From Bettongia penicillata ogilbyi (lineage: Eukaryota > Chordata > Mammalia > Diprotodontia > Potoroidae), in NCBI GenBank assembly GCA_023548195.1, contig JAJHZJ010000577.1:922574-986573 (forward strand): a stretch of 64,000 nt of DNA, in the 5' to 3' direction. The position numbers and the translations under genes are program-made. The notes below the pieces were generated by a model. That model saw nothing but the letters and a program-made list of their open reading frames with translations, was not told the origin of the DNA and searched no databases. Positions 11,506-22,984 of the stretch are shown here, piece by piece. Positions within the stretch are counted from its first letter, which is position 1; every line of letters begins with the position of its first letter.

Positions 11506-11513
11506 CCATAGTC
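11506..11513. other. 8-bp target-site duplication, right copy (hAT)
   Basis: CCATAGTC, identical to 10502-10509. Confidence 0.85.
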
Positions 11514-11819
11514 AATCAGAAAGCTTCCTCTTCATCACCTCATTCATTGGCAAACAGTAACTAGTTTCATAATGTCTACATATGCTGCAAATCTGAGAGC
11601 AAGGCACCCGCACTTCCACATCACGATTCCTCAGGCACCTCCATTAGGCAACTGCCTCTCTCCCCAATTCACATTACACCTGTTTAAAATTTTTGCCATT
11701 CTTGGTCAAGGTAAAATCAGGGTACATTTTGTACATGTCCCCAATTTAGGACATTCCTCCAGGAGACATAAGCATTTCCTTTCACTTGCTTCTCCCATCA
11801 TAGCTTAAAGAATCTCAAA

Positions 11820-12085
11820 ACAATCAATTCAATAATCATTTATCAAACACCTACTATAAATTCTAGGGGAATTAATGGTGCTTATTTCTTAGAGCTTATA
11901 ATCTAGTAGGGAAATTAGACATAAACACAGATAATTAAAATAAAAGTAATGTGATTCATAATGATATGATTCATAGAGAGATATAAAGTACTATATGAGA
12001 TCTGAGAAGAAATAAGTCTTTACCAAGGGCTGGAGAGACCAAAAGAGATTTGATGGAGAAGGTAATAGGGACTGGACTTTAAAGA
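11820..12085 (-). mobile_element. L2-like LINE relic
   Basis: ATCATTTATCAAACACCTAC, then TTATTTCTTAGAGCTTATAA, then AGTAGGGAAATTAGACATAA, then GGGACTGGACTTTAAAGAAG follow the reversed order of the old L2-type segment also seen at 35700-36215. Confidence 0.55.
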
Positions 12086-12369
12086 AGGCATAGCTATATT
12101 TGTCAAAACAATAAGATCATTTTCTAATTATTCAAAATTTAACAAGTAAAGAGAGGGAAGAGTGTCCCAGGCCTAGCATGGTCAATCGCCCAGAAAAAAA
12201 AACCAAAACAAAATATGCAACATTTAAAAAGGTAAATTTTGGTTACTTGGAACATTCAGTTTTGCAGAACACTACATTCTTCCTGATGCGAGATAAGTAA
12301 TGATACTCCTTATACACACCCATACACATAATTTGAATCTCAAATCAGCATTCTTTGTCATTCTAGGGC

Positions 12370-12995
12370 TTAAGATGCAGATATTAACTTTTTAAAATTT
12401 TTCCCGAAATTTATTAATTTATTTGTTTTCAGTTCTTAACAATCACTTCCATAAGTTCCAGATTTTCTCCCCCTTCTTTCTCCCTCCCTCCCCAAGATGG
12501 CATGCAATCTTATATGAACTCTACACATACATTCCTACTAAACACATTTTCACATTAGTCATGTTGCATAGAAGAATTAAAACAAATGGGCGAAACAATG
12601 AGGAAAACAAAATGTAACAAAAGAGAAAACAGTCTGCTTCATTCTGTGTTTCAACTCCATAGTTCTTTCTTTGGATATGAATGGCATTTTGCATCATGAG
12701 TCCATTGGAAATGTTTTAGGTCCTTGAATTGCTGTGAAGGGCTAAGTCTACCAAAAACAGCCCTTGCACACTGTGGTTGTTCCTGTATGTTCTCCTGGTT
12801 CTGCTCACTTCACTCAGCATCAGTTCATATAAGTCTTTTCAGGTTTTCCCAAAGTCTGCCTGCTCATCATTTCTTATAGCACAAGAGTAGTTCATTACAT
12901 TCATACACCATAACTTGTGCAGCCATTCCCCAATTGATAGGCATCCCCTTGATTTCCAGTTCCTGGCTACCACAAAAGAGCTGCTATAAATATGA
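12370..12995 (-). mobile_element. Marsupial L1 3' end, 5'-truncated
   Basis: Starts with a T/A-rich tail copy and continues as the reverse of the marsupial L1 3' UTR and end of ORF2: CTCCCTCCCTCCCCAAGATG, CATGTTGCATAGAAGAATTA, CACACTGTGGTTGTTCCTGT, GCTCACTTCACTCAGCATCA, CCAATTGATAGGCATCCCCT. It breaks off inside ORF2 near 12995. ATATTAA occurs at both ends and may be a remnant of a target duplication. The same subfamily is inserted at 52880-53688. Confidence 0.85.
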
Positions 12996-13194
12996 AAATA
13001 TTAAAATTTAAGAACTTGTTCTAGTATCTATTACAATATACACATAAGAAAGTCAACCCAAGAAAAATGCTCTATTAACCTGCTAGGTTAATTTTTATTT
13101 TTTTAAGTTTTAAATTTTTTTAATATTTTATTAAGTAACTACTAAATAATGCTCTATTTCATAGGATTATGGGTATTAGATTATTTTATAGCAC

Positions 13195-13515
13195 AAGGTC
13201 ATCAATTTTTGAATACTTCAGACCCTCAGTAATATATGTGTGTATATACTTATATATAATCATGCATATATATCACAAATACATCTATTTTTCTCTATAT
13301 AGTTATATTTATATATCTACACATACTATATAACTACATCAATCTATTAAATTTATTTATAGTACCACTTCATCAATTTTTAATAACCCAAACCTTCAGT
13401 AATATATATATGTATATGTGTATTTGTATGCATGTGTGTACACACATATACACACACACATATATATATATACCTATACAAGTATGTGTGTGTGTGTGTG
13501 TGTGTGTGTGTATCA
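13195..13515. repeat. AT-rich and (TG)n/(CA)n tract with an internal duplication
   Basis: A TCATCAATTTTT...CAGTAATATAT block at about 13199 recurs at about 13371, followed by CATATA-type microsatellite and about 14 TG units (13484-13512). Confidence 0.75.
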
Positions 13516-14990
13516 GATACACCTTCCAAATGTTTTAATATAGACTTAGCTAGGTTTGGAATGTCAAAGTCTTATCCAAAGAAACATGGTGCTCATAAGA
13601 TATTAAAGCAAACCAGCTTCATTGAGTGGAGGTACTCAAAAAGTGAAGGTCAGTCAGCAAGAATGCTGGATCAGGTTTGCTGGGGCCTCTGGTAGAATTG
13701 GGCACCTTACTGGGATCTCTTGCAGACTTGCTAGGACTCTATTTCTAATCAGCAAAATCTGAAAGAACTCTTACCTAGATTTAGAAGGACCAGGAATTAG
13801 AAGACAGGAGTGAAGAACCTAGAACCGTAGGTTGGGGTTGATTCATGTCACTGGGGGCAGGAGAGTGACTCAGGAACTGACTATTAGTTGATATTTAATA
13901 CCTCCCTGCCACCCCTCACCCTTCAGGGAACAGAGGGGTTCAGGCCTTCATTAGTATCTTATTCTTTCAGTATGACTCAGCTTCCCATGGGTTTCTTTGT
14001 TTAGCATGCCAGGGCAGTTTCTGTATTCTTTATACCAAGTTTGAATCCTTTTTTGGACGATGATGTCAGCTTTCTTAGCAGTTCAGTACTCCAGGAGCTT
14101 CCTCTACACTGCAATGTGAGCTGCCGTAAAGTAAGAAAATATATGACCGGTAGCTGCATGGCTAAGACAAGTCATCTGGCTCCAGATAGAGTGTGCAACA
14201 GATGTACGTATACTTTACATTGCTCTCAAAAGCATTCCAACTGGCAGTATAGTGATGGCCAAAGTTGCATTGGTATGAAAGCTTTGTCTGCCACATCCTC
14301 AGACATTAAAAACTGAGCTACATTTGCCTTAATAGGTGCAATACAAATACTAACAGAGACTGAAAAAGTTAAATTAAAAAAACTGACTATTCAATGATTT
14401 TACTGGTTAGATGCATGAAATATAGTTATTGCAATGGGGGTGGGGCAGGAGAGGGGATTGCATGTGTAATGGTGGGCTGACCAGTGGGAATCCCATAGAT
14501 TAGAGAGTACATGCCATGTTCTGGTTTGCTGCCAAACCACATGTGGAAGCCTGATGAATATACTTCTGGAAGTATGTAAAAATGTGAAATGGGGGACCCT
14601 GCTCTCCACTTCAGAAGTGCTAATGATGTGCTAAAGAGATAGACTCTGGATCAACTACATAGACAGAAATGGGAGTGCCTATAAAAGACTGGGGTGGAGG
14701 GCAGGGAACAGAGGGGGAAATAGCCATTTTCTTCCTCCACTGTCCAAAGGAGGGCCTAATTGTTGTGTACCTCCTGGTGGAGGAGGGACTCAAATTCCTT
14801 TCACCTGGAAATGGCATGGAGCCTCAAGCTCATAGCCCTGCGACTTCTGCAAGGGGTAAAGGAGTACTGGAGATGGATCTACACTAGGCTGCGACCCTGG
14901 AAGCTTCAAAAGATTGATACAGCAAAAGTTCTGGAGCCAGACTCCATACCTGAGCTTACAATCCTATAGAACAGTCATCAAAAGACTGAG
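13516..14990. other. No gene recognised; unclassified, locally GC-richer DNA
   Basis: 14660-14960 contains GGGTGGAGGGCAGGGAACAG-like purine-rich words and several overlapping frames on both strands without a known domain. It could be an old LTR or L1 5' part upstream of the L1 3' end at 14995, but I cannot support a family. Confidence 0.3.
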
Positions 14991-14994
14991 ACCA

Positions 14995-15220
14995 AAGGCT
15001 TAGATTAACTGACTCTGAGTGAAGTGATCAGAACCAGGAGAACATTGTACATAGTAACAGTAACATTGTGTGATGATCAGCTATTGACTTAGCTCTTCTC
15101 AGTGATACAATGATCCAAGATAATCCCAAAAGGTTTATGATGGAAAATACTATCCACCCCCAGAGGAAAAAAAAAACACCTGTGGAATCTCAATACAGAT
15201 TGAAGTTTACTGTTTCCATT

Positions 15221-15252
<32 letters not shown>

Positions 15253-15480
15253 GCATTTCCCTTTTGTTCTCTCTCTTCTTTCATGATATGACTAATGTGG
15301 AAATATATTTACATGATTGTGTATGTATAACCTATATCAGATTGCTTGCAGTCTTAGGGAGGTAGGAGGGAGCAAGGAAAAAACAAATTACAACTCAAAA
15401 TCTTTTTAAAAAACAAATGTGAAAACTATCTTTACATGCAATTGAGAAAAATACCATTCACAAAAAAATAAAGTGAAAAA
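14995..15480 (+). mobile_element. Marsupial L1 3' end, 5'-truncated
   Basis: AGTGAAGTGATCAGAACCAG, GAGAACATTGTACATAGTAA, ACAATGATCCAAGATAATCC, then a (TG)n at 15223-15252, CATGATATGACTAATGTGGA, CTATATCAGATTGCTTGCAG, GAAAACTATCTTTACATGCA and an A-rich end. Only the last part of ORF2 and the 3' UTR are present. Confidence 0.85.
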
Positions 15481-15549
15481 ATGTAGTTGGAAATGTTTAA
15501 CAAAATTAATTTAAAAAACAACATAAAAAAATTTAAAAAATAAAATGAC

Positions 15550-16198
15550 CTTTCACATTTAAAAAACTGAGCAGGACCTATCAAATTCCTTTTACAACAC
15601 AAATATGGTGCTAATACCTAAACTGGGAAGAGCAAAAATATAGGAAGAAAACTTCATATCAATTTCTCTAATGAATATTGATGTAAAAAATTAAATAAAA
15701 TAAAATACTGGCAAGGAAATTACAGTAATATTTCACAAAAATCATAAATTATGACCTGGTGGGATTTATATAAGGAATTCTGGGCTAATTCAATATTAGA
15801 AAAATTATCAGCATAATAGACCATATCAATAATAAAAACAATAAAAATAATATTATCTCAATAGATGATAAAAAAGCTTCTGATAACTTGCAATAGTCAA
15901 TTCCTATTAAAAATATTAGAAAGCATAGGAATAAATGAAGCTTTCCTTAAAAAGTTAAGTTGTATCTATCTAATGCTATTAGCAAGCATTACTGTAAAGA
16001 AAATAATCTAGAAGCCTTCCCAATAGATCAGGGGTGAAGCAAGAATGCCCATTATTCAATATTGTTAATAAATGTTAATAAAAAGAAATGGAAGGAATTA
16101 GAATAGACAATGAGAAAATAAAACTATCACTCTTTACAGATGATATGATGGTATATATACTTAGAGAATCCTAGAAAATCAATTAAAAATCTAGTTGA
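15550..16198 (+). mobile_element. L1 ORF2 relic, reverse-transcriptase part (left half, interrupted)
   Basis: Old L1 copy whose broken frames match ORF2. The RT active-site region is still readable near 16132 as F-T-D-D-M-M-V-Y-I (FADD motif with A to T). Stops and frameshifts are frequent. It continues exactly at 17331 after a younger insertion. Confidence 0.8.
16185..16198. other. Target-site duplication, left copy
   Basis: AAAAATCTAGTTGA, matching 13 of 14 bases at 17317-17330. Confidence 0.75.
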
Positions 16199-17316
16199 GA
16201 GAGGTGGAGCCAAGATGGTGGAATAAAGGCAGAGACATGCCTGAGCTCTCTCCCAAACTCCTCCAAATACCTTTAAAAATGACTAAACTAATTCTAGAGC
16301 AGCAGAATCCACAAAAAGATGGAGAAAAACAAATTTCCTGTACAAGACAAAGGGCAGAAGGAAAGGTTTGTTGCACCAGGGTAAAAGAGGAGCATGGTGG
16401 AGAGAAGGATGAACCAGTGAAGATAGGGATCCAGCAAACTAGGAAAGGCCTTTGGGTGACTGAATTACTGGCAGGAGTGGTGGTTTCCAGATGCCTCACC
16501 TCACAGAGGTCAAAGACAACTTAGAAAGTCAACAGGAAAGTATCACACAGGAGAGAGAGTGGAGCACAGTCTGATGTAGGCCATGCCATCACAGCCTTGG
16601 CCCCAGCAAACCAGGAGCAGGTCTTGGGAGCAATTCAATCAGTAGTAGTAGCAGCAGCATCTGCTTCAGGAGCTGTCGGCCCACAGATGCTAAGGGAGTC
16701 AGACAATTTGTCAGATTACAGGAGTCTATTTGTTTGCAATGAGGCAGGATTCTGTTCCTTTGACCATACTTGGATCTGGGTTGCAGTCCTGGGTGGCAGT
16801 CCCAGGGTGAGGTAGAGCATTAGCATAGCAGAGCTTGCCTCCACAGTTGGAGAGGGAACCCTCCTCATAGTTCCAGGGCAAGAGAGTAGTAAACACTTCT
16901 CCTTAGATCATACCACCCTGGAAGAACTGAAAATTTACAGGTCCCTAGAATTATCTCTGAAAACAGCTGCACAAATCCCCTGAAGCTTGGGACAGTGTAT
17001 CCTCCACCCTGGAAGCAGAGCCCTACTTTAACATAGAGTGAAAAGTCAAGTAACAGACTGGGAAAATGAGCAAACTTGGAAAAAAATCTGACTACAGAAA
17101 ATTATTTTGGTGACAAGGAAGATTAAAACATTCAGGGGAGACAACAAAGGCAAAGTTCTAATATCCAAGGCCTCCTAGAAACATATGAATTGGTCTCAGG
17201 CCATGTAAGAACTCAAAAAAGATTTTGAAAATCAAGTAAGAGAGGTAGAGAATTTGGAACTCAAAGTTTGTAAGTGGGGAAAATAAAATACTAAATAAAA
17301 ATTTTCAAAAAAAGAG
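16199..17316 (+). mobile_element. Internally deleted L1/HAL1: 5' UTR and start of ORF1 fused to the extreme 3' end
   Basis: Begins with an L1-type 5' end (GAGGTGGAGCCAAGATGGTG), runs through about 1 kb of 5' UTR (AGGTTTGTTGCACCAGGGTA, homologous to the 51.07-kb region) into the ORF1 coiled-coil start (AACTCAAAAAAGATTTTGAA, GTAAGAGAGGTAGAG near 17245). It then jumps to the terminal 3' UTR (GAATTTGGAACTCAAAGTTT, GGGGAAAATAAAATACTAAA) and an A-rich tail. ORF1 body and any ORF2 are missing. Flanked by a 14-bp duplication, and removing it restores the ORF2 frame of the host L1. Confidence 0.8.
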
Positions 17317-17330
17317 AAAAAACTAGTTGA
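17317..17330. other. Target-site duplication, right copy
   Basis: AAAAAACTAGTTGA, pairing with 16185-16198. Confidence 0.75.
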
Positions 17331-19240
17331 AATAATTAACAACTTTAGCAAAATTGCAGGATATAAAATAAATACACATAAATCATCAATATTACCATTC
17401 AGTTTCAACAAAGTCCAGCAAGAAGAGATAGAAAGATAAATTCCATTTAAAATAACAGCAGACAATACTTGGGAGTCTACCTGCCAAGATAAACCTAGGA
17501 ACCATATGAACAAAATTATAGAACACTTTTCACATGAATAAAGTCAGATCTAATCAACTGGAAAAATACTAATTACTCATGGGTAAGCTGAGCCAAAATA
17601 ATAAAAATGACAATTCTATCCAAATTAATTTACTTATTCAACGTCATACCAATGAAACCACCAACAATTATTTTATAGTGCTAGGAAAAAATATAAGAAA
17701 ATTTATCTGGACGAAAAAAAGTTCAAGTATATCAAGAAAATGTACAAAAAAAATGTGAAGGAAGGTGACCTAACAGTATTGGATCTCAAACTATATTACA
17801 AAGTGGTATTCATCAAAACAATATGGTACTGGCTAAGAAATAGAGTAGTGGATCAATGGAATAGATCTGGTACATAATACACAGTAGTAAATAAACATAG
17901 AAATTTAGTATTTGATAAATTCAAAGATCCAACATTTTGGGACATGAATTCACTTCTTGGAATAAGTAGTGGGAAAACTGGAAAGCACTTTGGCATAAAC
18001 TAGGTACAGACCAACATCTCATACTAGAAAAGGTCAAAATGGACACATGATTTAGAAATAAAGGTTGATATCATAAGAAATTAGGGGAATATGAAAAATT
18101 TTGTCAGATACATGGTTAAGGGAAGAATTTATGATCAAATAAGAGATAGAGAGGACCATGGGACATAAAATGGATAATTTTGATTGCATGAAATTAAATA
18201 GGTTTTACACAAACAAAACCAATGCAGCTAACATTATAAGGAAGGCAGGGAACTGGGGGGAAATTAGAACAAATTTTCCTGATAAAGGTCTTATTTCTCA
18301 AATAAATACAGAATTAAGTCAAGTTTATAAGAATGCAAGTCATTCCTCAATTGATAAATGGTAAAAACAGGCAGTTTTCAGAAGAAATTGAAGCCATTTG
18401 CATTCATATAAAAAGTGCTCTAAAGAACTGTTGTTTGGAGAAATCCAAATTAAAACAATTTTGAAGGTATCACCTGATACTTACCAGATTGGTTAATATG
18501 AAAGAAAAGGAAAACAAGTGTTGGAGGGCAGGCAGAAAAACTGAGATACCAGTGCACTGTTAGTTGAATTGCTGACTCATCCAATCATTCTGGAGAGCAA
18601 TTTGGAACAATGCCCAAGGGGCAACCAAACTGTGTCTCTGATTCAGCAGTACCACTACCAATGCCACTGGGTCTGTGACCCAAAAGAGATCAAAGGAAAA
18701 AGACCTATATGCACAAAAATATTTATAGCAGCTCTTTTTGTGGTGGCAAAGAATTGGAAGTTGAGGGAATACCCATCAATTGGGTGATATGTGATGGTGA
18801 TGGAATATTATTGTGCTATAAGAAGTGATGAGCAGCATAGCTTCATAAAAACCTGGGAAAATTTATATGAACTTATACAAAATAAAGTGCATAGAACCAG
18901 GAAAATATTGTGCACAGTAACAGCAATATTGTATGATTATCAAGTGTAAACCATTCGATTTTGCTCTCTGATCAATATAATAATCCAAAAAAAAATCCAA
19001 AAATTATATGATGAAAAATGTTATCAACCTCCAGAGAAAGAACTAATGGAGTCTGAATGATTGAAATATACTTTTTTCACTTTCTTGATTTTACATTTTT
19101 TTGTAACATGGCTATTATGGAAATGGTTTGCATGTTTTCATGTGTATAATTGATATCAGATTTCTTGCCTTCCCAATAAGTGTGGACGATGTGGGAGTGA
19201 GAAAATTCAAAACTCAATTTAAATAAATGAAATTAAAATA
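17331..19240 (+). mobile_element. L1 ORF2 C-terminal part and 3' UTR (right half)
   Basis: Continues the ORF2 relic: residues around E-I-I-N-N-F-S-K-I-A-G-Y-K-I-N at 17328-17375, then 18158-18364 readable for 68 codons (GHKMDNFDCMKLNRFYTNKT...). Then ATTCTGGAGAGCAATTTGGA, TATTTATAGCAGCTCTTTTT, ATTGTGCTATAAGAAGTGAT, the 3' UTR GTAACATGGCTATTATGGAA and an A-rich end. Many stops; dead copy. Confidence 0.85.
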
Positions 19241-19250
19241 AATAATGGCT

Positions 19251-19305
19251 TTAGAGAGAGAGAGAAAGAGAGAGACAGAGATAGAGAGAGACAGAGAGAG
19301 AGACT
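19251..19305. repeat. (GA)n microsatellite after the L1 tail
   Basis: GAGAGAGAGAGAAAGAGAGA-type run next to the L1 poly(A) end, a common place for microsatellite birth. Confidence 0.9.
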
Positions 19306-19970
19306 AGTACTCAAACCAACAATGGGTAAACCCTGAAGACAAGATTCCATACTCTTATAAGCAAGGGAGGAATTCTTTATATCAGCTTCCTCAAATTTAG
19401 AAGTAATCTTCTTGGAGCAAAGGCTTTGAAGTAGTCATGCTAAGTTCAAGACCATTTTCTCCAGGGATTGAGGTAGTATAGGGCAGTCAGAATACACCCT
19501 TGAGTGCTGGGGGAATAGACTGTGCTTTGGTTTCTTGCTAGATATTTTCAGTAAATATCCCTTTGTAAAAGCTAACTGAAGTTAACCAGTTAAATGAAAC
19601 TGGGATGCTAATCACTGGTGACTGATATTGGGGAGAAGACGCCAGAAGAGTCTTCATGGCTGTAGCCATGGCATTAGAGAAGAAACCTGTAACTCTTAGG
19701 GACACTCCTAAAAACCCTCCTGAAGAGATGTAGGCTTGTCCTGGAGGACCTGATTCATTGGTATGAATGGGCATTGGAACAAGGTATCCAAGAGCTTATA
19801 AATACTGTTCTTCCTTGAATGATGGGAGCTAAAAACAGCATTAGTCATTTTTAGAATGACTTGAGGTGGGCCATTTGGCACAGGGAGAAGTAAGTTTAAG
19901 AAAGAGGTATAAGAACTACAGATCTAGGGTGGGTCAGAAGGGGTGGAGGCTCAGATTCAAGGAGGAAAGT
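19306..19970. other. No gene recognised
   Basis: A 78-codon minus-strand frame (19538-19774) has no known domain. No repeat was named. Confidence 0.4.
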
Positions 19971-19974
19971 TCCC

Positions 19975-20115
19975 TGAATTAAGAATGATCCAACTCATAT
20001 TCTGTCATTAATTGACTGGTAATATGACTTTAGGCAAACCATCTTATTTATCTGAGCCTTACATTACTTGTTTGTAAAATGTAAATGAGCTACTTATCTC
20101 ACAGAGCTAACTCTT
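19975..20115 (+). mobile_element. MIR-type SINE relic
   Basis: TTAATTGACTGGTAATATGA, CTTTAGGCAAACCATCTTAT and GTAAAATGTAAATGAGCTAC follow the MIR core in the plus direction. Confidence 0.55.
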
Positions 20116-20189
20116 TCTCTACAATTCTTCTCTTGATGAACACACATCCACTTCCAAAGATTCATTTATCACTTCTTTACATAATCTAA

Positions 20190-21900
20190 TATAAATTTAT
20201 TTATTTAACTTTTTACATTCATTCTCACAAGATTTTGGGTTCCAAATTTTCTCCCCCATTTGTCCCCTCCCCCCACCCCAATACACCGAGCATTCTAATT
20301 TCCCCTATCACCAATCTGCCCTCTCTTCTATCATCCCTCCCTTCTCTTGTCCCCATCTTCTCTTTTGTCCTGTAGGCCAGATGACTTTCTATTCCCCATT
20401 AACTGTATTTCTTATTTCCTAGTAGCAACAACAATACTAAACAGTTGTTCCTAAAACTTTGAGTTCCAAATTCTCCCCATCCCTCCCTCCCCACCCATTC
20501 CCTTTGGGAAGGCAGGCAATTCAACATAGGCCATATCTGTGCAGTTTTGCAAATGACTTCCGTAATAGTCGTGTTGTGTAAGATTAACTGTATTTCCCTC
20601 CACCCTATCCTGCCCCCCATTTTTCCTATTCTCTCTTTTGATCCTGTCCCTCCCCAAGAGTGTTGACTTCAAATTGTTCCCTCCTCCCATTGTCCTCCCT
20701 TCCATCATCCTCCCCACCCTGCTTATCTCCTTCTCCTTCTCCCCCACTTTCCTACATTGTAAGATAGGTTTTCATACCAAAATGAGTGTGCATTTTATTC
20801 CTTCCTTTAGTCGAATGTGATGAGAGTAAACTTCATGTTTTTCTCTCAGCTCTCCTCTTTTTCCCTCCACTAAAAAGTCTCCTGCTTGCCTCTTGAATGA
20901 GATATAATTAACCCCATTCCATTTCACCCTCTCTCCTCCCACTACATTTCTCTCTCACACCTTAATTTCTTTTAAGATATGATCCCATCCTATTCAATTC
21001 ACTCTGTGCTCTCTGTCTCTGTATGTGCATGCATGTGTGTATGTATGTTTGTGTATGTGTGTGTGTAGCCCCACCAACTACCCAGATACGGAAAAGTTTT
21101 AAGAGTTACAAATATTGTCTTTCCATTAGGAATGTAAACAGTTCACCTTTGGTAAGTCCCTTATGACTTCTCTTTGCTGTTTACTTTTTCATGCTTCTTC
21201 TCATTCTTGTGTTTGAAGGTCAGATTTTCTTTTCAGCTCTGGTCTTTTCATCAAGAATGCTTGAAAGTCCTCTGTTTCATTGAAAGACCATATTTTTCCC
21301 TGAAGTATTAGACTCAGTTTTGCTGAGTAGGTGATTTTTGGTTTGAGTCCTAGTTCCTTTGACTTCTGGAATATCCTATTCTATGCCCTCCTATCCCTTA
21401 ATATAGAAGCTGCTAGATCTTGTGTTATCCTGATTTTATTTCCACAATACTGGAATTGTTTCTTTCTAGCTGCTTGTAATATTTTCTCCTTGACCTGAGA
21501 ACTCTGGAATTTGGCCACAATGTTCCTAGGAGTTTCTCTTTTTGGATCTCTTTCAGGTGGTGATTGATGGATTCCTTGAATATTTATTTTGCCCTCTGGT
21601 TGTAGAATATCAGGACAGTTTTCCTTGATCATTTCATGAAAGATGATGTCTAGGCTCTTTTTTTGATCATGGCTTTCAGGTAGTCCCATAATTTTTAAAA
21701 TGTCTCTCCTGGATCTATTTTCCAGGTCAGTTGTTTTTCCAATGAGATATTTCACATTCTCTTCCATTTTTTCATTCTTTTGGTTTTGTTTTATGATTTC
21801 TTGGTTTCTCAGAAAGTCATTAACCTCCATCTGTTCCATTCTAATTTTGAGAGAACTATTTTCTTCAGTGAGCTTTTGAACCTCCTTTTCCGTTTATTTT
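20190..21900 (-). mobile_element. HAL1 (half-L1) element, 5'-truncated, nearly complete ORF1 then 3' UTR
   Basis: On the minus strand the order is ORF1 coiled-coil end, RRM domain, C-terminal domain (to about 21190), then directly about 1 kb of purine-rich 3' UTR (plus strand CCCTCCCTCCCCACCCATTC and similar) ending in an AAATAAATAAAT-type tail near 20191. No ORF2 reverse transcriptase lies between ORF1 and the tail, which defines the HAL1 architecture. The 5' end is cut within the coiled coil near 21900. It depends in trans on L1 for mobility. Confidence 0.8.
21381..21839 (-). pseudogene. HAL1 ORF1p-like nucleic-acid-binding protein (152-codon intact fragment)
   Basis: The frame opens at MEQMEVNDFLRNQE, the end of the coiled coil, and goes through ENRSRRDILKIMGLPES (start of the L1 ORF1 RRM) to HQSPPERDPKRETPRNIVAK, ILQAARKKQFQYCGNKIRIT and QDLAASILRDRRA. 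These match the L1 ORF1p order RRDNLRI... / RRxTPRxIIxK / ILxAAR / IRxxxDLSxxxLxxRR. ORF1p is a trimeric RNA-binding chaperone of the retrotransposon RNP. The RRM is unbroken here, but the frame is lost after DRRA, and the C-terminal domain continues in another frame (plus-strand 21200-21375). No N-terminus remains. Start at 21839 is only the first Met in the surviving piece. Confidence 0.8.
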
Positions 21901-22520
21901 TATGCAATCAAAATTATACATTTCATCTTCTTGATCTTTTTCCATAGATCTGAAAGGTAATTTCTTCCATGCTCCACTAATTGGTTTATGACATTACTCT
22001 TTATGCTTAAATTATATCCAGTTAGATTTTATCTTGGTATATAGTATAAAATGTTAGACTGAAAAATTCTAAAAATATTCTTTTGGTAAATTGATCGGTA
22101 TTGTAATGAATAAATTTAGATAGTATTGTCATTGTCATTATATTGACTCAGTCTATCTATGAGTACATAGTATCCCTGCCCTCAAGTAGCTTATGTTTTA
22201 TCAGAGGAGACAACATGCACATATCAAAGCATATGCATTTTTTTAAAATATTTTTTTATTTATTTTAGGGAGGCCTGGAGATCAGAAAAGCTTCATGTAG
22301 AAGGTGGTACTTGAATTGAGCTCTGAAGGGGTCCTAAGAGGTATTTCCTTTTTTCCCCTTTTCTTTCCTCCCCTTTTTTTTTCAAATGGGGGGTATCTGA
22401 GGTGAGGTAGGAGAGAAAGAAAAAGAAATGCTTGGTAATTTAAAAAAAAGAAAAAAGGTACAACCTGTCAGATATGCTTCCTGAAAGAGTGTTCTTAGCT
22501 GAGAACACTAGTCCTCAGTA
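21901..22520. other. Intergenic; L2-like relic at about 22130-22350
   Basis: 22170-22340 shows ATCCCTGCCCTCAAGTAGCT, CAGAGGAGACAACATGCACA, AAAGCTTCATGTAGAAGGTG and GAATTGAGCTCTGAAGGGGT, the order of the reversed old L2-type segment. The remainder is unassigned. Confidence 0.5.
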
Positions 22521-22521
22521 A

Positions 22522-22580
22522 CAGTTTTGCTTGTCCTTTGCTCTCAAAGAGGACTATGGCATCAGGAAGGTGATGCCACC
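22522..22580 (+). mobile_element. Fragment of a marsupial RTE-associated SINE
   Basis: TTGCTTGTCCTTTGCTCTCA, AAGAGGACTATGGCATCAGG, AAGGTGATGCCA match the start of the same repeat found reversed at 33280-33425. It breaks off at a short (TAC)n run. Confidence 0.6.
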
Positions 22581-22984
22581 ATTAACAGCCTACTACTACT
22601 ACTACTACACTGGCTGCATAATAACCTTTGGCAGCTAGGAGGCCACAATGAAACCTTTGTTTTCCTTCTTGAGTGAAACAACATGATGGCTTTGGCCTCA
22701 TGCGATTCTCTAGTGTAGAAACTCACAGCCAATGGAAATTGTGTGTATCCAGTCAAATTGTGCCAATAGGTACAATTTGAGTCAATAAAACCCAAAACAA
22801 AATAGAAAGCACTAATAAAAATCTGATACTTTCCAACAGTCAAAACAAGATCTATGCTATTAAAAGGCATTTATCTAAAAGAGATGTTCAGATCAATCAT
22901 CTCACCATGATTTTCATAAGATAAACCAATCTCTTTTCCTTTGCGATGACCCAGACAAAAATAAATCACACACTGATATCAGAG

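Noticed and set aside
14400..14969. Several 65-72-codon frames on both strands as a gene
   Set aside because: They overlap each other on opposite strands with no shared motif; the stretch is purine-rich and probably old retroelement sequence.
16195..16524. Mirror frames of 109 (plus) and 102 (minus) codons as a gene
   Set aside because: They lie in an L1/HAL1 5' UTR that also occurs, without these frames, at 51.07 kb.
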